From a virus: a DNA stretch of 40,195 nt. The stretch lies in IMG/VR virus record IMGVR_UViG_3300036830_000126, positions 1-40,195 of that record; one strand, given 5' to 3'. The notes under the pieces are model-generated. The model saw nothing but the letters and a program-made list of their open reading frames with translations, was not told where the DNA came from and did not search any database. Shown in pieces: positions 1 to 8,251 of the stretch; position 1 is the stretch's first letter, and each line of letters starts with the position of its first letter. A program made the translations under genes and the position numbers.

Positions 1-127
1 TGTCGTGCGCGGCCGCGAACGCATTCGAGGCCGCATCGGCGGCCGACAGCCCCACCCCGGCCACCGGTGCCGCCGGCGCGGCCGCCGAGGCCTGCGGACG
101 GCCCTGGAGACCGCCCAGGACGCCCGC
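1..127. repeat. Terminal direct repeat, left copy
   Basis: Bases 1-127 are identical to 40069-40195. The gene entering from the right end continues in the same frame through this copy, so the two ends join into a circle. The exact length of 127 is a common maximum assembler k-mer. This suggests the repeat is an assembly overlap from a circular or circularly permuted genome and not a biological terminal redundancy (inference). Confidence 0.97.
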
Positions 128-700
128 CGCGCCCGCCGCCGCTTGCGCGACCCCCGCCAGCTTGCCGCCCGCCGTCGGCGCCGTAACGGTCTGTACGGCC
201 CCCTGCGCCGCGAATCCGGCGCCGCCACTGACTTGCATCGCCCGCTGGAGCGTCCGCACCGCCGGCAGCTCGAGAATCCCCTTGAGCGCCGGCAGGTTCC
301 GCGCGAGCCGTCCCTCCGGCCCCACGCCGGCGAGCGTCAGCGCCAGGCCGATCGGTGACGTGAACGACGCCGCGACGTCACCCGCGGCCCCCGTCGCCCC
401 CGCCACGAAGCCGAGGATCTGCGCGACGGTCCGCGAGCGATCGAGCGCCGGCTTGTCGAGATGCGCCGCGATCGCGTGTGCCGCGTCGGCGATCTGCGGA
501 ATGAGCGGCCGGTTGGCCCAGTTCCACGCCGCGCCGACGTCATCGACCAGGCCGGGCGCGTTCGTGGTCCGGAAATCGGGTTGATCGTGCGGCGCCGCCG
601 GCCCGGCCCCGTGTTGCGCCATGAGCGCATCGAGCGGATCCGGCGCGGCCGCCGGGTCCGCCCCGTGTTGCGCCATCAACGCGTCCAGGGGATCGGTCAT
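1..700 (-). CDS. Putative DNA-ejection (internal virion) protein, N-terminal part; gene crosses the contig join
   Basis: The ATG at 698-700 overlaps the TGA of the preceding gene (ATGA). The frame stays open to base 1 and continues at 40068-38321, giving 815 aa in total. This piece encodes residues 1-233. The extreme N-terminus carries a tandem duplication of DPLDALMAQHGA (residues 3-14 and 21-32, 18-residue period), also visible in the DNA as a diverged 54-base repeat. The rest is Ala-rich and helical. It is the last of four consecutive large, Ala-rich genes downstream of the neck genes, where P22-like phages encode their ejection proteins (gp7/gp20/gp16). The assignment rests on position, size and composition. 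I see no lysozyme or other catalytic domain in it. Confidence 0.8.
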   Translation of the reverse strand, partial: MTDPLDALMAQHGADPAAAPDPLDALMAQHGAGPAAPHDQPDFRTTNAPGLVDDVGAAWNWANRPLIPQIADAAHAIAAHLDKPALDRSRTVAQILGFVAGATGAAGDVAASFTSPIGLALTLAGVGPEGRLARNLPALKGILELPAVRTLQRAMQVSGGAGFAAQGAVQTVTAPTAGGKLAGVAQAAAGAAGVLGGLQGRPQASAAAPAAPVAGVGLSAADAASNAFAAAHD

Positions 701-2643
701 TTCCAGAGCCCCGCCGCTTTCGCCGACGCCACCGCGCGATCCGCGTCCGCCTGCGTCGGGAACGTATACGGCTTGCCGCTGGGTGTATAGACTGTCACCG
801 CTCGAGCGGCGCCAGGACCGGCCCCCGGCGCCGCGCCGAGCGTCATCCGCCCCTGAATCGTCTTGATCTGTTCCCCGATCGAGAGCAGCCGGTTGCCGCC
901 CTCCGTCTTGAGCGCCTCCACCGACGCCAGCATTTGCGCGACGGTCGCATTCGGATCGATCAACGCCTGCGCCTCATGCCGCGCGCTATCCGAGAGCACC
1001 GAGGCGCCCCCGCTCGCCGAGTTGATCAACTTCCCGTATTCGCTCTGCACCGAGGCGAGGTACGTCGCGATCGGCGACATCACCGGATCGCCGACGACCT
1101 TGGTTGTGAACGCGCGAAGCGGTTGATCGAGGATCGGCGATCCCGCCTCCGGCATCTTCTCGAGCGCCTTCGCGAGGAGCGCCGCGTTGCGATCCGCCGT
1201 CGCAATGTTGCCGGCCGCGGTATCGAATACCTTTTGTTGCGCCGTCAGGCTCGCTTTATTCGCATCGAAGAACGCCCGCAGCTGTGGAACGTCCATCCCC
1301 GACGAGGCCGAAATCGCGCCGACTTTTGCATCGAGCGCCGCCCGCTGCAGCGTCGCCAGTTGATCGGACCCGCGCGCTTGCTGCGGATACTTCCCGGTTT
1401 GGATCAGCGTCACGGCGTCCTGATACAGCCCGTTCGGTGTCCGCATGATCTGGCGATCCAGCGTGTTGCCGTCCGGGCCCGCCGGCCGCGAGTCATCGAG
1501 CGCCCACGCCGGCAGCTTGTCCGCGAGCCCGTTGCGCGCCGCGGCCGCGTCGTTGTGAATGATCACCGACGCCGGCGTGATCGCTTGGACCCGCGTCGCC
1601 GGGTTCTCGATCGGGTTCCCGCTTAGATCGGTGACTTTGCCGCCCGGCGCCGGATCGCGCAGGAGCTTCGTCCGCTTGCCATCGAGCAGCGCGTCGAACA
1701 TCTCGGTGCTTTTCGGCGTCGCCGGCGCCTGCGGCCGCATCACTTCGCCCGTGACCGGCGTCCCGTCCGCCTTGCGCCGGATCCCATCGGGCCCCGTATA
1801 GGACCCCTTGAACGCGTCCGCCGGATCCGGTTGCGCCGGGACGAGCGTCCGCGTCGGATCGTTCGGATCGACGAGCCGATCATCCTTGCCCAACTTGATC
1901 GGCGCCACCGTCGACCGCGCCGCCGCGCTCTTGAGCGCGAGCTCCGGATTCTCGACCACCTGCGCGAGGTACTGCGCGCCCTGCGCGTCCGTCATTAACC
2001 CGCCCTTCACCGCCGACGCCACGGCGACCGTCGCGTACGGCAGGTATGAGCCTGACGGATTCGCCTCGGTCGGTTTCCCGAGTTCGAGCACCCCCGACGC
2101 GAGCCGCGCGAGCGCGTTCGTCTGATGCTCCGCGTACACGCGCTGCGATTCGCGCGCCTGTAGGATCTGCGCGTTGATCGGCTCGAGGAGCCCGGCGATC
2201 GCCAACCGATCCGGCGCCTCCGTCGGCCCGCTCGCGCCGTTCGGCAGTGGCCCGCCGGCCTTTTTCGCCATGCCCTCGAGATTGAACGTGCCGTCGGGGT
2301 TGATCACGTCCGGATCGTTCATGAATCCGTTCACTTGCCGCCGCGTCGCCTCGAGCCGATCGGCCGCCGTCGCCGCGCGCTGCGCCTCCGTCAGCTGCAG
2401 ATCGCGGATCTGCGCCGCCTGCTCTTGCTGGCGCCCTTGGACGATCTGGCCCGGGATCCCCGCGGCCGCTTGCCCCACGGTTTGAATCGCGCCCGCCCAG
2501 GCCTGCCCCGACTGCAGCGCCCCTTGCGCCTGCGCGTTCCCGATGGCAATCGCCGCGCGCGCCCGCGCCGCGGGCCCGGCTTGCATCAGCTCGCCGATCG
2601 TCCCGACATACGGGTTCTGCCATTGCGTGTATTGAAACGGCAT
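697..2643 (-). CDS. Putative DNA-ejection / internal virion protein, 648 aa
   Basis: Large virion-type protein. The N-terminus is Ala/Gln-rich and probably helical, with a long Gln-rich stretch (residues about 30-110). The centre holds turns rich in Asp/Pro/Gly, and the C-terminus ends in a short Ala/Lys helix. It is preceded by the 315-aa gene with 9 bases between them and overlaps the next gene by ATGA at 697-700, so the set is translationally coupled. Position and size match P22 gp20/gp16-class ejection proteins. No specific fold is recognised, so the function is inferred from context. Confidence 0.75.
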   Translation of the reverse strand: MPFQYTQWQNPYVGTIGELMQAGPAARARAAIAIGNAQAQGALQSGQAWAGAIQTVGQAAAGIPGQIVQGRQQEQAAQIRDLQLTEAQRAATAADRLEATRRQVNGFMNDPDVINPDGTFNLEGMAKKAGGPLPNGASGPTEAPDRLAIAGLLEPINAQILQARESQRVYAEHQTNALARLASGVLELGKPTEANPSGSYLPYATVAVASAVKGGLMTDAQGAQYLAQVVENPELALKSAAARSTVAPIKLGKDDRLVDPNDPTRTLVPAQPDPADAFKGSYTGPDGIRRKADGTPVTGEVMRPQAPATPKSTEMFDALLDGKRTKLLRDPAPGGKVTDLSGNPIENPATRVQAITPASVIIHNDAAAARNGLADKLPAWALDDSRPAGPDGNTLDRQIMRTPNGLYQDAVTLIQTGKYPQQARGSDQLATLQRAALDAKVGAISASSGMDVPQLRAFFDANKASLTAQQKVFDTAAGNIATADRNAALLAKALEKMPEAGSPILDQPLRAFTTKVVGDPVMSPIATYLASVQSEYGKLINSASGGASVLSDSARHEAQALIDPNATVAQMLASVEALKTEGGNRLLSIGEQIKTIQGRMTLGAAPGAGPGAARAVTVYTPSGKPYTFPTQADADRAVASAKAAGLWK

Positions 2644-2652
2644 CGGGCCCCC

Positions 2653-3600
2653 TCACTGCAGCGCGGTGATCCGGTACTGCTCGTCGAACGTGTCGTTGCG
2701 GTTCGCCCGCCACATGTTGTACTGCTGCAGCCAGGTGTTGTAGTCGTACGACCGGTCCTGATCGGCCTCGTGCTGCCCCGCCTGCGCCTCCGTCTGGTAC
2801 GCCGTCATCTGCGGGGTAAACGCGTCGACCGCCCCGGTGTAGGCAATTTTGTAGGGATCGCTGTACTGGGTTTGGTAGTTCGTGTTGTACGTGTCGACGG
2901 CGCCGGCCCGGTTCGTCGTGTAGGTCTGTCGCCGGCGGTTGTCGACCGCCGAGAACTCCTGCGACGCGGCGTCTTGCCCGTAGTTGATGAAGTCCTTGAG
3001 CGTCCCGCCCGTGTTCGCCACGCCCCGCGCCGCGGCCGAATTGGTGAGCGACTGTAGCCCCGCGTTCACCCGGAACGTGTACGACGGATCGTCGTACAGA
3101 TCCGCCGCCGTCGTCGGCTGAAAATCGTCGTACGCGAACGCCGGCGGCGGCGTGTACGGCGGCGGGGTAAAGACCGGCGTGGGCGGCACGTACGCCGGGA
3201 CGGCGTACCCGTCGCCCGTATCGCGCATCGGCGTGGACGTCGACGGCGGCGGAATATCGAACGTGCCGACCGTCGACGTGGGCGCCGTCGACGTGGACGG
3301 TCCGGGCGACGTCGTGGTTGTCGGCGGCGGCGGCGGCGCCGGCGGCGCCGTGTCGCCCTGCCAGCCGAGCACATTGATCGCGCCCTGCCGCGCGTCGTCG
3401 TGCGAGAGCCCTTGCATGCGCAGGTTCTCGTACGCGATCTCGAGCTGCCCCGGATCGCCCTGCGTCACGCCGTGCTCTTTGCGCCACGCCGTCGAGAACT
3501 GCCGGACGTCGTTGATCTCGGCGTCCGTCCACGGCCACGACTGCGCCGGCAGCTGCGGCGGTGTCACGCCCTCGAGGTCGTTGCCGTATTCGTCGACCAT
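2653..3600 (-). CDS. Putative DNA-transfer (ejection) protein with Pro/Thr linker, 315 aa
   Basis: The ATG at 3598-3600 is preceded by an AGGGGG ribosome-binding site. Residues about 20-80 form an acidic/helical head. Residues about 84-150 are a Pro/Thr/Ser-rich linker. Residues about 170-315 contain the stretch NSAAARG followed by GGTLK and YGQDAASQE, a pattern I associate with virion DNA-transfer proteins of P22-like and related phages, then Tyr/Gln/Asn-rich helices. It lies between two other ejection candidates. Family membership is recalled from pattern, not searched. Confidence 0.75.
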   Translation of the reverse strand: MVDEYGNDLEGVTPPQLPAQSWPWTDAEINDVRQFSTAWRKEHGVTQGDPGQLEIAYENLRMQGLSHDDARQGAINVLGWQGDTAPPAPPPPPTTTTSPGPSTSTAPTSTVGTFDIPPPSTSTPMRDTGDGYAVPAYVPPTPVFTPPPYTPPPAFAYDDFQPTTAADLYDDPSYTFRVNAGLQSLTNSAAARGVANTGGTLKDFINYGQDAASQEFSAVDNRRRQTYTTNRAGAVDTYNTNYQTQYSDPYKIAYTGAVDAFTPQMTAYQTEAQAGQHEADQDRSYDYNTWLQQYNMWRANRNDTFDEQYRITALQ

Positions 3601-3612
3601 GTTCGCCCCCTG

Positions 3613-4506
3613 TCAGGCCGCAAAGTAATCGGCCACCGTGCGCCGCTGATACGGATCGACCGTGAGCGCCGGCGTGACCGGCGGCGTGATCGGCGTCGTC
3701 GCCGCGAGCGCCGCCGTCGGTTGATAGCCCGCGGCCCCGCCGACCGTACCCGGCGTCGTGCTCGAGGCACTCGCGCTCGAGGCGCCCGCACCCGTGCCCG
3801 GTTGCGGGATCCACACCGTCGGACTCGCGACGCGCGGATCGCCATCGAGCACCCGGACCGCTTGCCCGGTCGGCAGAATGATTTTCGATTGGTCGCCGCT
3901 CGTGTTCGGGTTCGTGATCGTGATCCCGGCCGCGCGGAGTTGCGGCTCGAGCGACAGCAACCCGGCCTGATCGAGCGGCCGCCCGCCCGTCAAGCTGTTA
4001 AACCACGCCTGATAGTCGCCATTCGCCACCGGGACCGCCGCCGCACTGGCGCCCGCGCTCGAGGCCCCCGGCGTCGTCGCGCTCGAGGCACCCGCCGCCG
4101 ACGGCACGCCCGCGGCGCCGCCGATCGTGGAGCGATAGTCGGGGATCTGCATCTCAGGAATGTCCCGTGCCGCCACGCCGTACCGGGACCCCAAGTCGTT
4201 GATCGACCGCGTGCGCGCCGCCGTCGTGTCGTTCTGGTAGACCTGCGCGGCCCGCCATTGGTCATAGTTGTTGTGCTGCGTCGTGTCCGCGTCGATCCGC
4301 GCCTGCGCCGCTTGCTCTTTCGTGAACGCGAGCGCGTCCGCCGCGGATTGCGACTGCAGATCGGCCGCATGGTTCGCCGCGCTCGTTTCCGAGGCCGCCG
4401 CGTCGCGGGCGGCGCCGCTCTGCTCATGCGCCGCATAGATCGAGGTGCCCGCGACCGCGCCCGCCCCGATGACCGTCGCGACCGCTGTCGCCGTTACGAC
4501 ACACAT
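3613..4506 (-). CDS. Putative virion membrane-interacting protein, 297 aa
   Basis: The start is ATG at 4504-4506, preceded by GGGAGGG about 4 bases upstream. Longer in-frame starts would run deep into the oxygenase gene and give Arg-rich nonsense. Residues 3-24 form a hydrophobic, Ala/Val-rich membrane segment, followed by an Ala-rich helical region (30-90) and Ser/Ala/Thr/Pro linkers. A compact domain at about 165-235 (WFNSLTGG, SLEPQL, ILPTGQAVRV) resembles a domain seen in virion proteins of other G+C-rich phages. The start overlaps the oxygenase gene end by 13 bases. It is the first of four ejection-type genes. A P22 gp7-like role is possible but unproven. Confidence 0.75.
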   Translation of the reverse strand: MCVVTATAVATVIGAGAVAGTSIYAAHEQSGAARDAAASETSAANHAADLQSQSAADALAFTKEQAAQARIDADTTQHNNYDQWRAAQVYQNDTTAARTRSINDLGSRYGVAARDIPEMQIPDYRSTIGGAAGVPSAAGASSATTPGASSAGASAAAVPVANGDYQAWFNSLTGGRPLDQAGLLSLEPQLRAAGITITNPNTSGDQSKIILPTGQAVRVLDGDPRVASPTVWIPQPGTGAGASSASASSTTPGTVGGAAGYQPTAALAATTPITPPVTPALTVDPYQRRTVADYFAA

Positions 4507-5174
4507 ACACCCTCCCTCAGCGATCCCGTCCCGAAGACCAGCTGAATCAGCCGCGCCCCGGCGCCGGTGCCGTAGTTGTCGAAGATCGCGCGCGAATGAA
4601 AACACGGCGCCGGAAAGAGCAGCAGCCGATTCGGGACCGCCGCGACCGTATGCCACGGTTCCCAGCGATCCGTGTGGCGCCAGTCTCGCCCCTCGTCGGC
4701 AAACTCGTTGGCGGTCATCGCCGTACTCGCCGCCGCGCCCGTGGCGCGATGGCGCCAAAACGTGGTGCCGTCGTCCGGCCGCGGATCGTCGGTGAGATAC
4801 AAGATCGCCGTCCAGTCGCCCATATCGCGATCGGTGTGGACGAAACTCGGCTCGACCTGCCCCGCCGGACTCTGGCGACAGATCGAGAGGCCCGGCACGG
4901 CCGCCGGACACCGCGCGCGGATCCACGCCGGCAGCGTCGGATCCGGACACGGCGCGATGCCGTGGAACACGACCGGTCCCATCGGCACGCTCGCGAACGG
5001 CAGGGCGCGCACCATCCGCTGATACGCGGGAAAGTCCGGAATGACCTCGTCAAACACCAAGAGCGCCGAAACGTCGACGCGCCCGCCCGGCGCCGCCACC
5101 GAATCAAGCGCCATCGCCCCAAGGCTCACACGCTCCCGACACGCCGCGGTGACCGTGGCCAAGTCCTGTGTCAT
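4494..5174 (-). CDS. Fe(II)/2-oxoglutarate-dependent oxygenase-like protein, 226 aa
   Basis: The start is ATG at 5172-5174, overlapping the acetyltransferase stop (ATGA). It carries the 2OG-oxygenase facial triad: H113-T-D115 within FVHTDRD and distal H183 in FHSR, with R198 positioned to bind 2-oxoglutarate. The jelly-roll pattern around these residues (AILYLTDD, GTTFWRH, LLLFPAP) is typical of prolyl-4-hydroxylase-like and DUF6445-like proteins. It probably hydroxylates a protein or small substrate, but the substrate is unknown. It sits among tail and ejection genes directly after a GNAT enzyme, so it may modify a virion or host surface component (inference). Confidence 0.85.
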   Translation of the reverse strand: MTQDLATVTAACRERVSLGAMALDSVAAPGGRVDVSALLVFDEVIPDFPAYQRMVRALPFASVPMGPVVFHGIAPCPDPTLPAWIRARCPAAVPGLSICRQSPAGQVEPSFVHTDRDMGDWTAILYLTDDPRPDDGTTFWRHRATGAAASTAMTANEFADEGRDWRHTDRWEPWHTVAAVPNRLLLFPAPCFHSRAIFDNYGTGAGARLIQLVFGTGSLREGVCVS

Positions 5175-5668
5175 CGCTGGACCCTCCGGGAATACGCGGT
5201 TTCGACAAACGCATACCCGAGCCGCTCGTAGAGCGCGCCGACGTCGGGCGTCGGCGCGACCATCTGCAGCCGCACGGCCCCGCGATCGATCGCCCAGGTT
5301 TCGGCCCGGCGCAGCAAGCGCAGCCCGACGCCGCGCGCCTCCGGATCGACCCACCAGAACAGCTCACCGCCGCACAGCTCGCCGGAGAGCACATGCGGAA
5401 AGATCAGCATGCCGATCATGCCGACCACCCGTCCGCTCCGCTCCGCGACCAGGACGAGCCCCGTCTCGAGCGTGATCAGGTGTTTGGCGAGGTGCGCCAT
5501 TTGCACCGGGTTGTCCGTCAACGACCCCGCGTAGGTCGAGGCGAGGAACCGCGCGCCCATCTCGACGAGCCGCGGGACGTCGCCGAGCGTCGCCTCGCGG
5601 ATCCCGTGCGACGGGGCCACCGCCGGCGGATCCTCGAGCTCCCACGCCGATCGCGCCGCAAACGCCAT
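5171..5668 (-). CDS. GNAT-family N-acetyltransferase, 165 aa
   Basis: The protein has the GNAT order: an early strand, the core VVGMIGMLIF strand, GGELFWWVDPE, then acetyl-CoA pyrophosphate loop ARGVGL (residues 111-116) with the following helix, and the C-terminal YERLGYAFVE motif (147-156). Length is normal for the family. The ATG at 5668 directly follows the TGA of a 17-codon open frame, and the stop overlaps the oxygenase start. Virion-region acetyltransferases occur in other podoviruses (recalled for Bcep22-like phages). The substrate here is unknown. Confidence 0.88.
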   Translation of the reverse strand: MAFAARSAWELEDPPAVAPSHGIREATLGDVPRLVEMGARFLASTYAGSLTDNPVQMAHLAKHLITLETGLVLVAERSGRVVGMIGMLIFPHVLSGELCGGELFWWVDPEARGVGLRLLRRAETWAIDRGAVRLQMVAPTPDVGALYERLGYAFVETAYSRRVQR

Positions 5669-5722
5669 TCAGACCGCCTCCCGCTTCATGCCTGCACCCA
5701 TTCCGGGAATCGCGGATCTCAT
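5669..5722 (-). CDS. Possible 17-aa translational-coupling peptide
   Basis: The ATG at 5720-5722 overlaps the previous stop (ATGA), and the TGA at 5669-5671 abuts the GNAT ATG. This tiny frame fills the gap exactly, encoding MRSAIPGMGAGMKREAV. It may only pass ribosomes between neighbours. No homology is expected at this length. Confidence 0.25.
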   Translation of the reverse strand: MRSAIPGMGAGMKREAV

Positions 5723-6195
5723 ACGCTCACCGCCTCGATCGCGACGCTGATCGTGTAGAGCATCGGGGTCGCGCCGACCGACGTGTACGCCACCGCGTAG
5801 GTGATCGCCGTCGCCGCGTCCGCCCGCACCAGCACGGATCCGCTCTGGACCGTCGTCGTCGTATTCCCGGTGACAGCGGGCGCCACCTGCGCGACGTTGA
5901 CCCCGGCGTCCGTGTTCGCGATCGTGACCGTCGCCTGGCTCGAGACCGTGGCCGCCTGCGTGATGCGCAGGACCCACGACACCCGATACAGGCCGAAACT
6001 GCCCTGTGAGAGCGACGTCGCCCCGATCGACGCGCCGTGATTCGCCACCGTGACCATGCGCGCCACGAGCGGTGCCCCCGACAGCCGCGCGACGATCGCC
6101 GTCGACAAGTACCGGTACCAGACCGGCGTGATCAACCGCGTGTCCGCGTCGACGACGGGATCACTATCGGGGAGCGGCTCGACGACCGTGGGCAT
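5719..6195 (-). CDS. Structural-type protein of unknown role, 158 aa
   Basis: The ATG at 6193-6195 overlaps the gp10-like stop by one base (TGATG). After a Pro/Asp-rich start and the segment TPVWYRYLS, the protein is almost wholly predicted beta strand, rich in Thr/Val/Ala, resembling fibre or decoration domains. Its placement between neck and ejection genes suggests a virion component. Not recognised beyond that. Confidence 0.75.
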   Translation of the reverse strand: MPTVVEPLPDSDPVVDADTRLITPVWYRYLSTAIVARLSGAPLVARMVTVANHGASIGATSLSQGSFGLYRVSWVLRITQAATVSSQATVTIANTDAGVNVAQVAPAVTGNTTTTVQSGSVLVRADAATAITYAVAYTSVGATPMLYTISVAIEAVSV

Positions 6196-7637
6196 CAGGC
6201 GACCGCCTGATCGTCGTTATTGAGAAACGCCCCCATGATCCGCCACGCGATCGGATCGCTCATCGTGACTTGTGGGACCCAGAGCCGCGGCGACCCGAGC
6301 CGCGTCCAAAACACCCGCTGGCGGTACTGCCCCATGCGGCCCGCGCTACACGGCCGCTCCGTCCCCCAGGTTTGCCCGCCGTCGTTGCTGGCCCGAAACA
6401 TCACCTGCGGATCGCTCCCCTGCCCGAGCACCACCCCGAGCCCGACCTCCATCGAGAGCTCGAAGCGCCCGATCGCGATCCGCTTGTTTTCGTTCACGAG
6501 CACCGGCCCGCGCCGCAGCCGCCGGATCGCCGTGCCGTCCGTCTCACTCCCGTACGAGACGTCCATGCTCGACACGATCCCGGTCGTGTCGTCGGCGGTG
6601 AGCTGCAGCCCGTTGGAGTAGCACCGCACCCGCGGCGCCCAGACGTCCCACGCGTTCGCCGCACTGTTCCACTTGCCCCGCTCCGCCCAGAGCTTCGTGG
6701 TCAGGTCATACGCCCAGGTGCCCGCGCCCGGAAACCGGATCACGTAGAAGACGTGCCCGGCGTCCTGATAACACAGCCCCTCCGCGTTCGTGATCCCGAC
6801 CGTCCGCGCGTAGCGCGCGATCGTCGTGTTGAGCTCCGGCGTGCTGATCGGGACCGGCTGATAGCCCGAGGCCATGACGACCAGGCCGGCGCCGTCGCGG
6901 TTTTTCGCGAGCCAGAACAACGCGCCGCCCGAGCCCGCGACGGAGAAATTCGCCGCGATGCCATACGGAATCGAGAGCCCGGACCGCGGAACAAACGGAA
7001 ACGGCGTCGCTCCCGAGTCGTACCAGATGTCGGTGGTCTGCTCGCCAAACAGCCAAATATCGGGCGCGTTGACCATCATCGCGCGCCACGGATCCGGCTG
7101 CTGACTGCGCAGCGCGAACTGTGTCGGATCCCACGTCGCGCCGTCGTTCGAATTGCTGATCGCGAGCTTGCCCGTGTTCGCGTTGAACGCGAGAAAGAAC
7201 GTATCCAGCATGCCGATCTGCGTCGCGTCGCCCGTGAGCACCTGCGTAAACGCATTGGAGGACAGGACATGCAAGTACGCATTGCCCCCGCTCGCGATCA
7301 GGAGCTGCCCGCCGGCGCCGTTACTGGCGATCTGCGCGAGGCGCATGTCCTGCGCGACCGCCCCGCGCGACGCAAAGGCCTTCGTCTGCGGGAAGAGTTC
7401 GTGATACGTCCCCCCGACGACGCCAAACGTCCGGCCCGCCATATCGAACAACGCCCGGCCGCCGATGTCCGGCACGGTGATGTGCGGGAGAAAGCCCGGC
7501 GTCGGATACAGCGCCGCCTGACTGGCGGCCCCCGGGGAGCTGATCGGCTCGACGTACAGGTTCATCGTCCGCTCGTTATCGGCAATCTTCGATTGCGACG
7601 GGTTCGAGCCGAAAATGAAGCCCGGATAGGCCGCCAT
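6195..7637 (-). CDS. P22 gp10-like packaged-DNA stabilisation (tail hub) protein, 480 aa
   Basis: The N-terminus (YPGFIFGSNPSQS, ERTMNLYVEP, then YPTPGF) is the pattern of P22 gp10-type proteins, which plug the portal and form the tail hub. The length matches the family (about 470 aa). The rest is a beta-rich repeated fold: GGRALFDMAGRTFGVVGG, WLFGEQTTDIWYDSG, and a C-terminal RASNDGGQTWG. It follows the gp4-like and fibre genes in the same operon. TGATG one-base overlaps link both ends. Confidence 0.85.
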   Translation of the reverse strand: MAAYPGFIFGSNPSQSKIADNERTMNLYVEPISSPGAASQAALYPTPGFLPHITVPDIGGRALFDMAGRTFGVVGGTYHELFPQTKAFASRGAVAQDMRLAQIASNGAGGQLLIASGGNAYLHVLSSNAFTQVLTGDATQIGMLDTFFLAFNANTGKLAISNSNDGATWDPTQFALRSQQPDPWRAMMVNAPDIWLFGEQTTDIWYDSGATPFPFVPRSGLSIPYGIAANFSVAGSGGALFWLAKNRDGAGLVVMASGYQPVPISTPELNTTIARYARTVGITNAEGLCYQDAGHVFYVIRFPGAGTWAYDLTTKLWAERGKWNSAANAWDVWAPRVRCYSNGLQLTADDTTGIVSSMDVSYGSETDGTAIRRLRRGPVLVNENKRIAIGRFELSMEVGLGVVLGQGSDPQVMFRASNDGGQTWGTERPCSAGRMGQYRQRVFWTRLGSPRLWVPQVTMSDPIAWRIMGAFLNNDDQAVA

Positions 7638-8251
7638 CAGAAGACCTCGAGCATGCGCGACGCACTCCCGATCGCGCCGCCGCCGACGTCATCGAGGAGC
7701 GGCGTATCATCGTCGGCCGCAAACCCGAGATAGCCCGCGCCGTACGTGGTGTCCGTCCGGGTGAAGATCGACGTCCACACGCCGGCCGCGAAGCGATACA
7801 GCGTCAGGACCCCCGCGACGTTCGCCCACCATAATTTGTCGCCGGCCGAGAATGTGAGCCCGCTCGCCGTGGCGCCGAGCTTCGTAAACGCCCCGCTATC
7901 GATCCGGTACGCGTCGATCGCATCGCTCCCGAGCGAGCTCGAGGTATACGGGTTCACCGCGTAGCCGGAGAGGCCGCCGGTGCCCGGCGCCTGCAGGTTC
8001 GAGAAGATCGCGATCCCGACGTCGGGATTCGCCCACTTCCCGGCCATCGTCAGGAAGAGCTCTTGATTCGCCGGAAACGACGTTTTCCAATAGCTCTCGG
8101 CCCCGGCGCCCGCCCGGCCGCGCGCCTGATTGCTCACCAGGCGCATCCCCGCATCGCCCGAGAAGATGCCCCCGAGCCAGCCCGGGCCCGCGAGCGGATC
8201 CTCATTCGCGCGGGTGAACGTATCGAGGACCGGCGTCGTCGGTGACGGCAT
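7637..8251 (-). CDS. Putative virion surface protein, lectin-like fold, 204 aa
   Basis: The start is ATG at 8249-8251, coupled by TGATG to the upstream stop. Motifs DTFTRAN, LAGPGW, WWANVAGVLTLYRF and a D-rich DDDTPLLDD loop are typical of concanavalin/LamG-like jelly-roll domains seen in secreted and tail-associated proteins. This suggests carbohydrate binding on the tail (inference). Not assigned to a named family. Confidence 0.75.
   Translation of the reverse strand: MPSPTTPVLDTFTRANEDPLAGPGWLGGIFSGDAGMRLVSNQARGRAGAGAESYWKTSFPANQELFLTMAGKWANPDVGIAIFSNLQAPGTGGLSGYAVNPYTSSSLGSDAIDAYRIDSGAFTKLGATASGLTFSAGDKLWWANVAGVLTLYRFAAGVWTSIFTRTDTTYGAGYLGFAADDDTPLLDDVGGGAIGSASRMLEVF

Noticed and set aside
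1880-3814. 644-codon minus-strand frame overlapping two ejection genes
   Set aside because: Low-complexity Arg/Gly/Ala; frame shadow of the genes at 697 and 2653.
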